This document shows, in pieces, positions 12,227-24,097 of a DNA stretch of 64,000 bases. How positions within the stretch are numbered: position 1 is the first letter of the stretch; every line of letters begins with the position of its first letter. The translations under genes were made by a program, and so were the position numbers. Below the pieces are notes generated by a model. The model had not been told where the DNA came from and made no database searches. It saw nothing but the letters and a program-made list of their open reading frames with translations. The stretch lies in contig JXTB01000251.1 of assembly GCA_002914805.1 (NCBI GenBank), positions 342,294 through 406,293 on the forward strand. Reading direction: 5' to 3'. Source of the stretch: Parasponia andersonii. Its lineage: Eukaryota > Streptophyta > Magnoliopsida > Rosales > Cannabaceae.

Positions 12227-14600
12227 CGCGTACATAGTATATATATATTCGTTTTAATGAAATTTAAAGATTTATAAGAGGGGAAGGAAAAAAAAATATT
12301 GAGTAATAATGTAGGACGTCCCAAATTTTGGATGCAAACGTGCCATCTCTCTCTATCGACTCTCCCAATAGACCTGTATAGTACTACTAACTATATGAAA
12401 TTTTTTTTTTTTTTCATTTCTTCTCTTTCCTTTTATCTTTCTTATACGTATAACAGTGGATATTGTTGGATTATTATTCACTTAAATACTTTTACAAAAG
12501 AAAATTCTCAATTTCACTCTTCAAGCTCACTTACTCACTCATTAGAAGCTATATTTCTTTCTCTCTTTTCTTCACTCTTAGAAACTTTACTTCTTACTTG
12601 ATGCTTAGAACTCAAATGGAGAGGAGTATTTATACTACATGAGAAATAATGAGAACCACACAAATAAATAATTACAAAAATCCTTAAGTCACACATATTT
12701 TCTTCTACACAGTTCTAATAATAATCTAAGTAATCAAATAATTCACATGTAAAAAACTAATATCTAGCTAACACTAAAAGATTTTAGGTGAAAAGTTTCT
12801 TTAATTTGGAATTAGATTTTTTTCTTTATGAGCTTTGCACTTGGGCTAACTCCAACTTATTGGGTATCATATTGATAGGCTTAAAACACTTCTTATGGGC
12901 TTAAACAAATTTATTTTCAATAAATATATCTTGTAGGTTGTTGATTATTGATACATTAATTATCGAAAGAACTATATGCTTGCCAGTACTGCAGGGGAAG
13001 TGTATTTATATGTGTTACGGACTGGGTGATCAATATTACTACTTGCTGGTGATTGTCTCGGTATCGATTTAGTTGGACATGAGAGAAGGTGAGCTAGAAA
13101 GCTAGCTTTCTAGTACTCAAAATTCTGATAATATTAAACAGCGACTTGGGCACATATATATCGATGTCGTAGACGATCACATTTGATCATTTGAGATAGA
13201 GTTTAACTTCTAGACATTCCACAAACCCAATCGAATGTACTCTTGTATATACTTTAAAAGAATTTGAACCTTCACATGAGTGATTTTTCATCCATCCATT
13301 TATCTTTTCAGTACTTAGATTTAACGACTTCATTTTCTATTCTACACATACATATATGTACGTAGTAGTTCAATGGATGTATATATTCGTGGTCAATTTT
13401 GTTGTTTAATCAATAGTAGATACTTAATCTTGAAAATGATAAAATTAAGAAGGGAAGGTATAAAAGGCAAAACACTTAAAACTCAGCGCAAAAGGTAAGA
13501 GGAATTTGTAGGGTTATAGCAGGTTTTGAATCACAAGCAGCCAGAGAACTTTCTTCCTTATATAAACGTTACACTGGATATATAGGTGGCAATTTCAGAA
13601 TTAATAATGTATTTTTTTTCGATGAATTAATTAATAATATATGAATGTTAGACGATGAACAAGTATTGTTAAGCCGAAGAGACTACAGCGAGAGATCGAT
13701 TAGTGTTTTTCTTAATCATTAGAGATTTGAGACTGACTTAATTTTCTCGTCCAGGACGAGATCACTGAGATAAATTGATATATACATATACATATACATA
13801 TATTAGCGTCCTGACGGTCCAAAAGAGGCATCCAAATTGGAAGAGATCTAGCTAAATAAATTTCATCTGTACCAAAGAATATATAAAGTGTACGTGTATG
13901 AAAATAAGAACAGCATCAAGTTATAATTACTTTAGTTCACATATAAGAACATGATGGTTAGATTATTTTTTTTTTTTTTTAAGACGTAGGATGGTCAGAG
14001 ATTTTGAGTTAGTCTGAATAAGGGAATTTTCCGCCCGAATATAGTAAAAACAAAACTTAATATTTTGAAATAGCTATAGCTAGCTAGGGTTTAATTTGTT
14101 TTAGTTCCCCATATGCCAACTTTATTCCAAGATGGTAATTCTCAAAAAAAAAAAAAAAAAAAAAGAAGAAGAAAAGAGATAAGTTACGTACCAAGGATGA
14201 TATTATATATACATATCCGCTTGGTTGATGGAAATGAAAGGGCATATTCGTGATTGAACAAGAATTAAGTGAGAAATGTTTCCTGCTAGCTGCCTCTTGT
14301 ATAGCCCAGAATTAAACCTAGGAATTAAGGAAATGAATCGATGAGTTAGACGTCCAAAGGATTACATGAAATCTTAAAAAACGCAAGCGAGGTAGGTTTG
14401 CGATCTGACGGTTGTATTTGTATACACGTACACATCCTAACATTTAAGTACGTTATAGACATTCAGGAAAGTCGCTTGCCCGAAATGAAAATATTTGAAC
14501 CTTCCATTTCTAAGAGGCCAAGGGTTGCATCTATTCGGAGTTGAGATACAATGTACCCTCAGACTCAACAATGGCTAACTAATGTTACAACCGCTGTGCT
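12227..14600. other. Intergenic region upstream of the zinc-finger gene
   Basis: AT-rich, with T tracts at 12402-12414 and 13966-13980, an A tract at 14144-14164 and (TACATA)n-like runs near 13782-13802. The stretch 12480-12660 has a pyrimidine-rich leader-like character and may be another transposon fragment. I see no gene. Confidence 0.45.
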
Positions 14601-14611
14601 CTTAAAATTTC

Positions 14612-14644
14612 CCACCCCCCCACCCCCCGGGAACTATATATATT
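14612..14644 (+). promoter_or_regulatory. C-rich tract and TATA box of the zinc-finger gene
   Basis: A cytosine-rich run (CCCACCCCCCCACCCCCCGG, about 14611-14630) sits directly before CTATATATATT at about 14634-14644. The TATA-like motif is about 50 bp before the ATG at 14694, so the transcript would start near 14665-14675 with a very short leader. The complementary G-rich strand could form a quadruplex. Confidence 0.5.
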
Positions 14645-14693
14645 CATCTATATCTCCAGACAAAGAATAGTCTTTGGTTTAATATCCGGCACC

Positions 14694-15955
14694 ATGACGA
14701 AGAAACAACAACCGGTTCCTCCTCCCCCTCAGACCGAGAGCGAGACCAATGTTGTACCAGTCGCTCTGCCAAGTACTGGTTCTTCTACCCCACCTGTTCC
14801 TGCTGCTGATGATCATCAAGTACTTGGAGTACGCCAAACCAATGTTGCCCCACTTCCACCTCTTCCTCCTCCTCCTCCTCGGCCAGTAGTACGTCCCAAC
14901 ATTCTTCCTCCGCTTCCTCCTTCTCGGCCTCCTCAAGCCGCTGGAGGTGGAGGAGGTGTTGGCATCGGACGGGGCGGGAGAGTGATACCTCTGGTGGGTC
15001 TCGGAGGTGCAGGTGGGATTCAGGTTGGCGGAAGCGCAGAGGGTTCTGGCGCTGTTCATCATGAAGTAGGAGGGGAGAGAGGGCCGGGGGGTCGTCCTAA
15101 AAGGAAGGCCACAGAAATAGTTGCTCCCGCTGGGGTGGCGCCAGTGTGCAGTGTGTGTCGTAGGGACTTCGGGTCATGGAAGGCCCTCTTTGGCCACATG
15201 CGTTCTCATCCTAATCGCGAGTGGCGAGGCGCCTTTCCTCCTCCTGTCGCACAGAAACCAGCTGCTGAAGGAGACCAAGGCCCTCCTGCAGGTGATGATC
15301 AACAAATTTTTTATTATATTATTATTACTTTAAATCATCTTGAGTACTAAAACCTCTTCTTCGATCAACATTATTTTGTAAAGTTTTTTAGTACTAGGAA
15401 AAACCAGTAGTACCACTACTCAAGAGAAGTCCTATGTAACCAAACCCTTCAGGTCCGAAAGGATCACTACACAACAAAGCGTATAATATTTAAAAAAAAT
15501 AAAAGAAAAAGAAATTGTACCACTACACAACAAAGCGTATAATAATAAAATGTATAATAAAACAAATTATCAAACAAAATTATTTTATACACGCGTTTAA
15601 TTAATATCTACATGATTAATTAAGGATGTAGTCATTCACATATATCTTGAGTGATGAAAACCTGATATACAGTATGCACATGATCATTTGTGCCATGATT
15701 TACATATGATGTGCTAATTAATGTAATCACGCATATGCAGGTAATCAAGCGGCGGCTTCTGCTGGCAGCCAGGGATCAGGAGTGGCCGCGGGGCGACTGA
15801 GTATCGACCTGAATCGGCTACAGGGCCAAGAAAGCACTACTGCTTCTGCTTCATCTTCATCCAAAGTGAAGGATGGTGCTAGCAGTACTGGTTTTGACCT
15901 AAACAAGCCACCTACTTCTGATGATGATACAGACAGCGGCGATGCTGCTGCTTAG
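14694..15955 (+). CDS. Single C2H2 zinc-finger protein with EAR-type repression motifs
   Basis: Likely nuclear transcriptional repressor. Two exons, 14694-15291 and 15741-15955, total 813 nt, or 270 residues. Residues 1-80 are proline-rich and 82-135 glycine-rich. A basic GRPKRK (133-138) may be a nuclear signal. One C2H2 finger has ligands C152, C155, H168 and H172 (spacing C-x2-C-x12-H-x3-H). Its helix reads SWKALFGHMRSH, a variant of the plant QALGGH signature. Exon 2 adds IDLNRL (about 221-226) and DLNKPP (252-257), both matching EAR motifs (LxLxL or DLNxxP) that recruit TOPLESS-type corepressors, then an acidic tail. Stop is TAG at 15953. If splicing failed, translation would read into the intron and lose both EAR motifs. 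It probably corresponds to At4g35610 in the conserved block, from memory. Confidence 0.85.
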
Positions 15956-15976
15956 TTATTTTATTTTAAGTGTCAA

Positions 15977-16020
<44 letters not shown>

Positions 16021-16292
16021 TATGTGCGTGCTATTAGCATGACGGGCAACACACAGAAAAATCCATATATATTGTTTTAAGTTATCATATTTTAATTTCT
16101 TTTCTTTATTATGCTTAGGCTGATGTATGTTGTCATGATTAATAAGCGCGTCTCTGTTGAATGTTGTGTGTGATCTTTTGACGTTCTATATGGTATGTCT
16201 GGGTTTTGTTCTATTAAACTACGTACTGTGTTGGTCATCCTTTGAAATTAAGTGATTTTTATTCTTATTTATCTATGATCTAATTCCTACGT

Positions 16293-16328
<36 letters not shown>

Positions 16329-17807
16329 GTATGTAATTGATTCAGGTATTTATATCTTTTCTCCGTAACTATATATATGATGGGTTTTTTTGGCTAGAGA
16401 AAACATATATATGATGGTTGAGATTATTTGTTTGATCACTTCAATTAGATATAAATAAATTCAGTTTTCATGTTTGTATGGATCTTGTTTCACATTGATT
16501 CTATATTGCATGCTTTTTATGTTTGTTAACACACAAGATTTGAATAATTTAAACCAATCGGTGTCTGGATCAAGAGAGGTGGATTCTAGGTTTTATTTCA
16601 TGATTCACGTATCTTATTTTTCCCTAGCTACCCTACTTTTAAACTTAAAAAAAAAAAAAAAGAAGAAGAATTTCGAATGTAGGATATTGTATATTGTTAA
16701 AAGGCAAATTTAATTTGATGTTTTTGTATGAATTAAGTCTCACCTTTTCTCTTTCTACAAGATATATATATATATAAAACACTTTATCTAAGTTTCGCAA
16801 ACTATTAATAATTAATATCTTTGATCTCTGTGAATATGATCATGATTGAAATCTTGTTCATGGATGCATGTACATATAGGCCTACAGGTATACCACTAAT
16901 ATATTATCAAAATCAATCTCTCAATAAGGTGGATTTAAGGTTTTTATTTTATGATTTATTAGCTTATAAGTACATATGTTGGAAAAAAAAAATTATGTCC
17001 TTTTCTTAATATCATATTGAAATGAATAATATTTTTCATGGATTTATTCCAATATTTATTTTTCTCTTAAGGTTTAACCAAATGAGGTTATGAGTTTCAA
17101 ATTAATTTTGAGTTTTGCTTCACAATTTAATCAGATTTCTCTTCTCCCACCTTCATAAAGTATAGGCCTTTCATCTATCCTTATACAGTACTAAAAAGGT
17201 AAGCTTCTAATTTCTTTTTCTCTTTTGTACTCTCGAATTTTATGCAAATGATCACGTGTTTCTACATGAACATGCATGATGTACGATGATTTGAGATATT
17301 TTGTTGGCCAGCCATTCATCCAGTTGTGAGGTATTAATAAGATTTTGCCCTTGTCCATCTTTGTTTTGCGATTTACGTTGGATCATTCCGCGCTTGCCTC
17401 TCCCTCTTTATACAGTAGAGTGATTTTATACATCTTCTGACCTTTTTAGATATATATAAAATAACTTATGGAGAGCGATTGATTTTATTTCCTGCTGCAA
17501 GGGAAAGACCTAAGCTAGTTTAGTTCCATCGCCTTCCAGTGTTTATGCTTGCGATCCAGTTATATGTATATATCGAGAATATCTTTTCTCCATGTACATA
17601 TTGATATACATCCCTAGTTTAGATTCTACTTTAATTTCATTTGAAATACTCAATTGCTCGTCTACATTATTGAATTACATATTCATTTAATTATCTTAAT
17701 TTCATGGATATGAATCCTTGCGTTTCATAGTATATATACGTATACGTATACGTATAATAATTTGACTATATTGTATGCATCTAAATTTTCTTGTTAATAT
17801 AACTAAG

Positions 17808-17849
<42 letters not shown>

Positions 17850-18352
17850 ATATGGACAAGTGATTTTTTTTTCCTTCCCTAGCTAATAAGACCTTCAAAA
17901 TAATAGTATAAAAGATCGATGTAGCATAAAGATAATAAAAGATTTAATTTAGTTTGAATTATTTGAAAGTTTATAATTAAGTCTCAAGTATTTTGATATT
18001 TTTGATCTCTCATATTTCGATTGTCTAGCTACCTAGTTTTCTTCAGATCATGATATATTTCTTTATGAGTATAATGATTTGAGATTCTGTACCTGCATGG
18101 ATGCATCACTCTTTAGCTTTGTTAATTGGACTAATTAATGTATAATGCAGTTTCTCCTGAAGAGTCTTAACCTATGTTTAAATATAATCATGATCATAGC
18201 CAGCTTCTAAGAAGGGTGTAATAAGTTTTTAATTTCATGGTTCTATGTCATGAATTATTGAAGTTTTCTATAGTACTTTGTCGAGCTAGATCTCTTTTTT
18301 CTTTCCTTTCGATTTTTGTGCACGATTCTTGTTCTCAAAAATGGAATCTATA

Positions 18353-18385
<33 letters not shown>

Positions 18386-18436
18386 TCCCATAATCCTAAA
18401 AAGAAGTAAATATTTGGGATAACGTAGAGTCGATTT

Positions 18437-18474
<38 letters not shown>

Positions 18475-18756
18475 ATATATATGGTTTTAGGTTATGATTA
18501 AAGCCAAATAGAATTCTGGATTAGTATAGTTGTTGTATAAATAAGGTATAAAGTAGAGAAATAATATTGCATTTTTGGTGCTAATGTTGTATATGTAAAC
18601 ATATTATTGTACACAATATTGATCCTTATTTTGAAATATTGGTTTTTCGTGTGTGTATATATTAAGGTATATAGTTTGGGGTCAACTTGATAACTGGTGA
18701 GTGACCCTTTCATGCGATATCCATTATGCATATGATCATGCAACATTATCCTTGGT
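15956..18756. other. Intergenic region rich in (TA)n microsatellites
   Basis: It holds (AT)n at about 15980-16017, (AC)n then (AT)n at 16293-16327, a (TATACG)n run at 17738-17757, and (TA)n at about 17812-17840, 18353-18382 and 18440-18473. The start is the 3' UTR of the zinc-finger gene. The open frames are AT-rich chance frames, and no gene is evident. Confidence 0.55.
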
Positions 18757-19080
18757 GAGTTTTTTTTAGTTTTTTTTAAGACAAAAAGAGAATCAATCGT
18801 GTCTTCGTATTCTCCACCTAAAATACCATGTATTAGAGGTCTCACCGGGATCGTAGGTAAAGCAGGGTGCTCACACATTCTCCATCTAGAACACTCTATA
18901 TTAGAGGTCTCACTAGGACCATATGTAAAAAAACAAGGTGCCCACATATTGGTAAGGCTTAAGTTCGTGGAAGCCTTAAAATAAACATCATCCGTCGTTG
19001 CGGTGATTCGAACCCCCTAATCTAATAGACGCCTGTGCCGCTATGGCACCACCACCGGTGGTAGCGAGTTTTGTTAGTTG
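18757..19080 (-). mobile_element. tRNA-derived SINE with target-site duplication
   Basis: Read on the minus strand, the element starts near 19065 with a tRNA-like head. It has an A-box-like TGGTGCCATAGCGG (19039-19052) and a perfect B-box GGTTCGAATC (19005-19014), the internal RNA polymerase III promoter. It ends in an A-rich tail, seen as T runs at 18761-18778 on the plus strand. GAGTTTT(T/G)TTAG-like sequence occurs at both borders (from 18757 and from 19066), a target-site duplication of about 12 bp with small differences. The body has an imperfect tandem duplication (18812-18879 and 18880-18950). I know of no family name for it. Confidence 0.72.
18812..18950. repeat. Imperfect tandem duplication inside the SINE body
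   Basis: Two units of about 68 and 71 bp, each starting CTCCA(C/T)CTA, sharing TATTAGAGGTCTCAC, and ending with GGTGC(T/C)CACA(C/T)ATT. The divergence suggests the duplication is part of the SINE family's structure rather than a recent event at this site. Confidence 0.75.
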
Positions 19081-19690
19081 CACATTAGATGAAGAGTTGA
19101 ATAATAAATGGTAAGTAGTGTAAGATACGTATATACGTGCGGGGTTTAATTAGGATTTGATTCGTGTTTAGCAATTATCAACCAATGAATTCTTATTTTA
19201 TTTAATTTATTATTTTTGTTTCTAAATATAAAAATGAGTGTGCGTTTTTTCAACTAATTTTTTGAAAGAGGGCATGAAATAATTAAAAAATAAAAATAAA
19301 AAAGAAAGATATAGTATAGTTATGTGGGAGTGGGAGTGGGAGTTGGGGAAGGGAGCAATAATGATGTTCCACGTGTGGTTGTGGTACTTGTGGGCGGCTG
19401 AACTGGTTAATTGGTTGACTTTTTGCAAATTGGTTGATTAATCTTCCTTTAGTTAGCAACCAGCCATCACCTGTTTCAACTTATTTTGTTTTAATTATGT
19501 TTGTGGCCGGCCATCACTTGTATGGTATGCTTTCATATATGTTTTAAGCTTTTGGTTGTATTAATTAATTTTCTTAAGTTTAAGTTTAACAGTTGCAATG
19601 GCTGTGTTACTACTTGTCAAATGCATTTTCTTTGGAAGCTTCTCCTTTACTAACTAATTAGTGATCACCAGGCTTCCATTTGAAGCCGCA
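19081..19690. other. Intergenic region between the SINE and the SAC pseudogene
   Basis: AT-rich with GTGGGAGTGGGAGTGGGAG at 19324-19342 and a CCACGTG-type hexamer near 19369. Nothing coding is recognised. Confidence 0.45.
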
Positions 19691-22600
19691 GCACAGCATC
19701 TCACTGACTTTCAGGAGAGAAGATGCACAAGGAGAAATATTGGTATCTATATCTCATATTCTCTGCCTTTATCACTCGCAATATTATACATACATATGTA
19801 TATGTTTATATGTATGTTACAGATCATAGTTACCGATTTCTTTAATTTGATATCAATAAGTAAGAAAATCATAGTTTGGCCAATTTGTTGGAGTATGCTA
19901 CAAAACAGTGCAAACAATTACAATAATAACTCATCGTTTCTTATTTAAAGAAGAAGGGGGGGAAAAAAGGATCAATCATTGGATTATCCATATCTTGTCT
20001 TATCAATTCCAAAATGAGACAACCTTGCACTTACCCAAATAAACAAACAAACAGATTTTGTAGCTCGATTTTCCCAGTAAAAGAAGAAAAATATACTGAG
20101 TTAGCTCTTTGTCTTCCTACTTCAAAGAATTAGTCACTTCTTGAAGGCACTCGTATGTGGAGAAGAGGAGCTGACACTGGCAGGTGGCAGGTACGTAACA
20201 AATTTTGTGAAAACCATGTGTTCATCATTTGTGTGTTATGAAGTTGAATGGGTTTTGTAGCAGCATTTGTGCATGTAAAATTTACTAGTGTTATTATGGT
20301 TATTTTTACTTTCTATTGAATGCATTGGGGGAATTGTATTTCTCAAATTCTGTTAACTTTCTTGGAATTAGCATCATAATAAGAAAGTGCTGCGCTTGTA
20401 CGTATATGATGGGATCTCAGATGTTTCATGTTTGATTCTGGTAATTGTCTTTTGAAGTTTCGGGGGTCAATTCCATTGCTGTGGGAGCGAATAAGTGTAT
20501 TTGACATATAAGCCCACATTTGAGGTTGTGAGACCAGAGGAAGCTGTCAGTTTGTGTCTTCTTTTCCATTACATGTTAGTTTGATTCTACGTCTGCTGCT
20601 CTATATCTGTACTTGACTTCTGGTGCACTGAACTTTTATGCAGCCCAAAGTAGCAGAGTAGACATTTTTTGGATTTAACAAAGGAATATGGAGATGTTTT
20701 AGCTGTTTATATTGTCAACTACATGTCCCTTTTTCTTTATCTTCCAGGAGATGAAGTAGGGGGATTTTGTATACTATACATTGTAATCTATCAAACTTTC
20801 ACTTGCTTCTTTAGATCCCATAAAATTCCAATACAAAATGTCTGTGGTTTGCATCCTATTGGGTTGTTCTCTTAACTTTCATGACATATCTAAATCTTAT
20901 CAGCATAGAGTTGAGGGAGGCTTATGTGAAAAATTTGCTCATGCAGCATAATATTAGTGATGACACTAGGTAGAACTTATTTTTCTTCCCCTCTTCTTAA
21001 GAACATATTTCATTTTGATAGCTATGGGATATTGCAGATATTTGCACTTTGATTTTCATCACATTTGGACACGTTCATTTTGAGCGCCTATCAAGACATA
21101 AATGGGTATGCCTTCCTAAAGATGGTTATCGATGCGTTAGTCCTGATAGAGATTTGAATATTTGCTACCCAGTTGATTTATTTGGAGAAATAGGCCTTTA
21201 TGCATATCTAGCTAATTGATGTACAGTGTTTTGTTGAACAAATTACATAAGATCATACACGCTTAATATCTTGTGTGCTTAGGTTCTTCAGTTATTTTCT
21301 ATTATGTCCCTCAAAGATGCCTATAGATGTGCTTATCAATGCGCCTCTGTTTTGCGTCGTGCTCTCCTAATTTTCTAAACTAAAATTGATAGGTATTATG
21401 GTTGCAGAGCATGGTAGGACAAAACATGTTGGAATGCCAACTTAGAAAGCTTGGTGTTTATGGTGCTGACAAGACTAGTAGCTCACATCCAAACGTTGAT
21501 GAAAGCTTTAAGTTCTGTGAGTTTATTCTACTATTCTTATTATGCTTCCATGTTACTTGTTAATATACATTGACTATTTCCTATTGTAAATAGTCTAATT
21601 CCAGGCATGTGAAACTAAGTTTTCTCAATAAATAGTTATGTTTCTTTAGCGTGGGCTAACCATGGAGATGACAGAAGCATTCAATACTCTGGTACTCTAC
21701 TTTGAAAGGAGTTCTGTTAGGTAGTTCTAAAACCTTTGTATTCAAGCGTGTGATACATTCTTGTGTGTCAAGTTTTTGGTGCGACTGGATGACTTTGATT
21801 CATCCCTTCTTTCTGAATGGTTCAATTGGTTGGAATGGCAGATATGGCCAGAGGACACTAAATGGGATTCTCAAGGATGGGTGGATGGAATGCTCTTGCA
21901 CGTTACTATTTAACTAATTTTCGTGATGGTGCAAAACAGGTTAGTTTACTTTCCGTTGATGCTCTGGTACCTTTTTCTTTTTAAAACCTCACATATTTCT
22001 CATCCATCCATGAACTAGTGATTATCATTTGTATAATTACTTTGAATAATTTATTGACTTATTTTTGTTGTTTGGATTCCCGTGGCTTATGAGTGTAGGA
22101 TGCAATTGATCTACTACAAGGACATTGCATTATTAGCTGAGATATGAGCCCTTCATCTCAGAAAGGAGGACTCGAGTCTTGAGGCTGTAAGAGCTGTGAG
22201 TAAACTGTTATATTTAATTAACATGATGAGCTAAATTTGCTAACGCAAATCAATCAAACAATCTCAAAAGTACGGCTCATATAAAAAAAACATAAGCACA
22301 TTTCCATTTAATTTTAGGTATATCAATGTATTAGAGAGTTTGGGAATATCTCATAGCTTTCCATGAACTTGTGTTGTGATTGTCATCTTTTCTCTTTTAG
22401 TCCTGCAAGACCATGAAGAAAACAGGAGGAAAAGAGCTTATGAGCTCCACCCAATCTTCCTCTTCCTCTCTTTCTCATTCATATGTCACATTAGACACGT
22501 GTCTTATTTATACAAAATGTGGTCGAAGAGGAGTCTTAGCCCAATTGAGCTGACTAAGACATTGTAAGTGAGGAGTCCGTAGACCTCTTGCTGGTTGGTT

Positions 22601-23040
22601 AGTAAGCAAGTGTCATCCCGTTATGGCCCGATTTATAATATTATGTACAATTAATATATTATTATACAGTTGTTCATAACATGTTTTAATTAAGACAGTG
22701 AGTTGCCATTGATTATAACATGTTTTAATTAAGACAGTGAGTTGCCATTGATTATAACCGTTCATACAAAATATTCCAACATAAACCTGATGCACCTTAC
22801 ATCCCACACGTCTTTCCTCGTTTATATGATTAGATAAAGAGACTTGATAGTTTTATTTCTGTGTTATGACCCTTCAGTCGCATTTGCGTTCATTGCAGTC
22901 ATTTCCACTGGATTTTTCATTTGCTTTGACGGGCTTCTTGTTTGTGACTATGTCACTTAGGCAAGTTCTGTTGAGGGACAGATTTTCTGCAACTGGCCTC
23001 GTCTGCACAGGCTATGGCACTAATTGTGTTGCTCAAGTTC
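19691..23040 (+). pseudogene. Decayed SAC-domain phosphoinositide phosphatase (RHD4/SAC6-8 type)
   Basis: A broken, intron-retaining copy of a plant SAC phosphatase with C-terminal membrane segments. Ordered fragments: RRCTRR (about 19718), GTRMWRRGAD (20146-20175), RGSIPLLWER (from 20461), FEVVRPEEA (about 20519), FLDLTKEYGDVLAV (from 20667), EGGLCEKFAHA (about 20913), YLHFDFHHI frameshifted into GHVHFERLS (21034-21090), SMVGQNMLECQLRKLG (from 21408), WANHGDDRSIQYSGT (from 21650), GQRTLNGILKDG and ARYYLTNFRDGAKQ separated by a frameshift (21845-21940), DAIDLLQGH and an in-frame stop (22099-22180), and LTGFLFVTMSLRQV with CNWPRLHR (22885-23015). The catalytic Cx5R segment, expected just before SMVGQ, is absent. 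Stops, frameshifts and the lost active site rule out phosphatase activity. Retained introns mean a duplicated, not a processed, pseudogene. Confidence 0.85.
22676..22753. repeat. Exact 39-bp tandem duplication
   Basis: Two identical 39-bp units (22676-22714 and 22715-22753), each starting ATAACATGTTTTAATTAAGA. They lie in the decaying SAC pseudogene between the fragments at 22180 and 22885. Identity of the units implies a recent duplication. Confidence 0.93.
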
Positions 23041-23470
23041 CTGGCAAATTTCAGTTTTCTAATGCGCTTAGTTATCTAATATTGCTTCTCGTTATTCAAT
23101 TAAGATGAATTATTCCCCATAGTTTGGAGTTTTATATAATACACGGTAGAGACACTCAGTTGCTCGAGTAGGTTTGATTGGCTCTAATGTGACCAATGTC
23201 ATTACTTTTATACAAATTGAGTTTGTTGCGGCTTGTCATTTACATTATTAGTGAAGTTTTATACCGACTTCGGTGGCTTACTCAATACTTGTTTTCACTA
23301 TAATGTTATCTTGGTTCTTATTTCCATGTCAATTGTCAAACTACCAAATATGTGTATGGAAAGATTGAGAGAGAATTAAAGCAATCATTAATATAGGATA
23401 CAAGGCACAAAATGTGGACGGGTGGACTTATAAGACAAGACAAGAGGAGATTGATAGCAACATACAGCGC
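23041..23470. other. Short spacer between the SAC pseudogene and the dirigent gene
   Basis: AT-rich spacer that includes the 3' end of the minus-strand dirigent transcript. No gene is seen in it. Confidence 0.45.
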
Positions 23471-24049
23471 TTAGTTAACAGAAGCATGAAGCTGAGTTGC
23501 GAATGGAGGCCAGTAAAGGTGAAATTCAATTTTGTAAGTAACAGTGAGACCCTTGAGATTGACAGGAGAGGATCTAACGTAGCCCTGCACAAAGATGAAG
23601 TCGCCTGTGCCTCCGACCACAGGATGATCCGAGGGCTTAATGTTGTGTGTGCCTCCAACGATGGAAATTGAGCCACTGTGATGCTTCAGACGCAGAGTGA
23701 TCTTGGCAATGGAAATGCTGCGGAGGCCATCTAAGCCGGACGTGATGGAGGTTCCTTCTGCAATTGCCAATACTTTTGAAGACCTGTTGGCTGTCACGGT
23801 CATGGGATCCTCGAAGGCAAATAAGGTGCCAAAAGGTGTTGTTGTCTGACTAGTGCCAGGTCCAGCCACGCCGTTCACTATAATATACCCCGTTTTGTTT
23901 ATAGTTTCATGTTGATATAGTGAGAAATGGAGGGACTTGATATGGTTGTGGTGGTGGTGGTGATGGTGGTGAGAGGTGGAAGTGGTTTTGATGGGGAAGA
24001 GTGCAAACAGCACAAGAGGAAGAAAGTAAATTTGCACAGAGGGAGCCAT
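23471..24049 (-). CDS. Dirigent family protein with a polyhistidine run
   Basis: Dirigent proteins are secreted beta-barrels that set the stereochemistry of phenoxy-radical coupling in lignan, lignin or terpenoid chemistry, or act as cyclases. This single-exon gene codes 192 residues. A hydrophobic signal peptide (about 1-26) is followed by eight histidines (27-34). The dirigent core then follows: FSLYQHETINKT (42-53), FGTLFAFEDPMT (73-84), SKVLAIAEGTSITSGLDGL (91-109), GSISIVGG (126-133) and VVGGTGDFIFVQGY (144-157). Length and single-exon structure suit the family. N-glycosylation sequons are visible at NKT (51) and NRS (88). A TATA motif lies about 50 bp upstream. I cannot tell which coupling reaction it guides. 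It has no counterpart I recall in the conserved Arabidopsis block, so it may be an insertion. Confidence 0.9.
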   Translation of the reverse strand: MAPSVQIYFLPLVLFALFPIKTTSTSHHHHHHHHNHIKSLHFSLYQHETINKTGYIIVNGVAGPGTSQTTTPFGTLFAFEDPMTVTANRSSKVLAIAEGTSITSGLDGLRSISIAKITLRLKHHSGSISIVGGTHNIKPSDHPVVGGTGDFIFVQGYVRSSPVNLKGLTVTYKIEFHLYWPPFATQLHASVN

Positions 24050-24097
24050 TCTAGTATCTCAGGTGTTTCTCAGTAGATTTACTAGTTTACGAGGACT

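Noticed and set aside
14679..15062. Antisense 127-residue open frame
   Set aside because: It is the shadow of the low-complexity proline/glycine part of the zinc-finger gene.
18990..19060. A tRNA gene on the minus strand
   Set aside because: It has A and B boxes but no foldable acceptor stem or anticodon arm, and continues into an A-tailed body with flanking duplication, so it is a SINE head.
19668..19690. A miR166-like sequence (ACCAGGCTTCCATTT)
   Set aside because: It differs from miR166 in several positions, and I found no fold-back partner within a few hundred bases.
22866..23108. An independent 80-residue membrane protein
   Set aside because: The sequence matches the C-terminal membrane segment of SAC6-8 phosphatases in order with the upstream pseudogene fragments.
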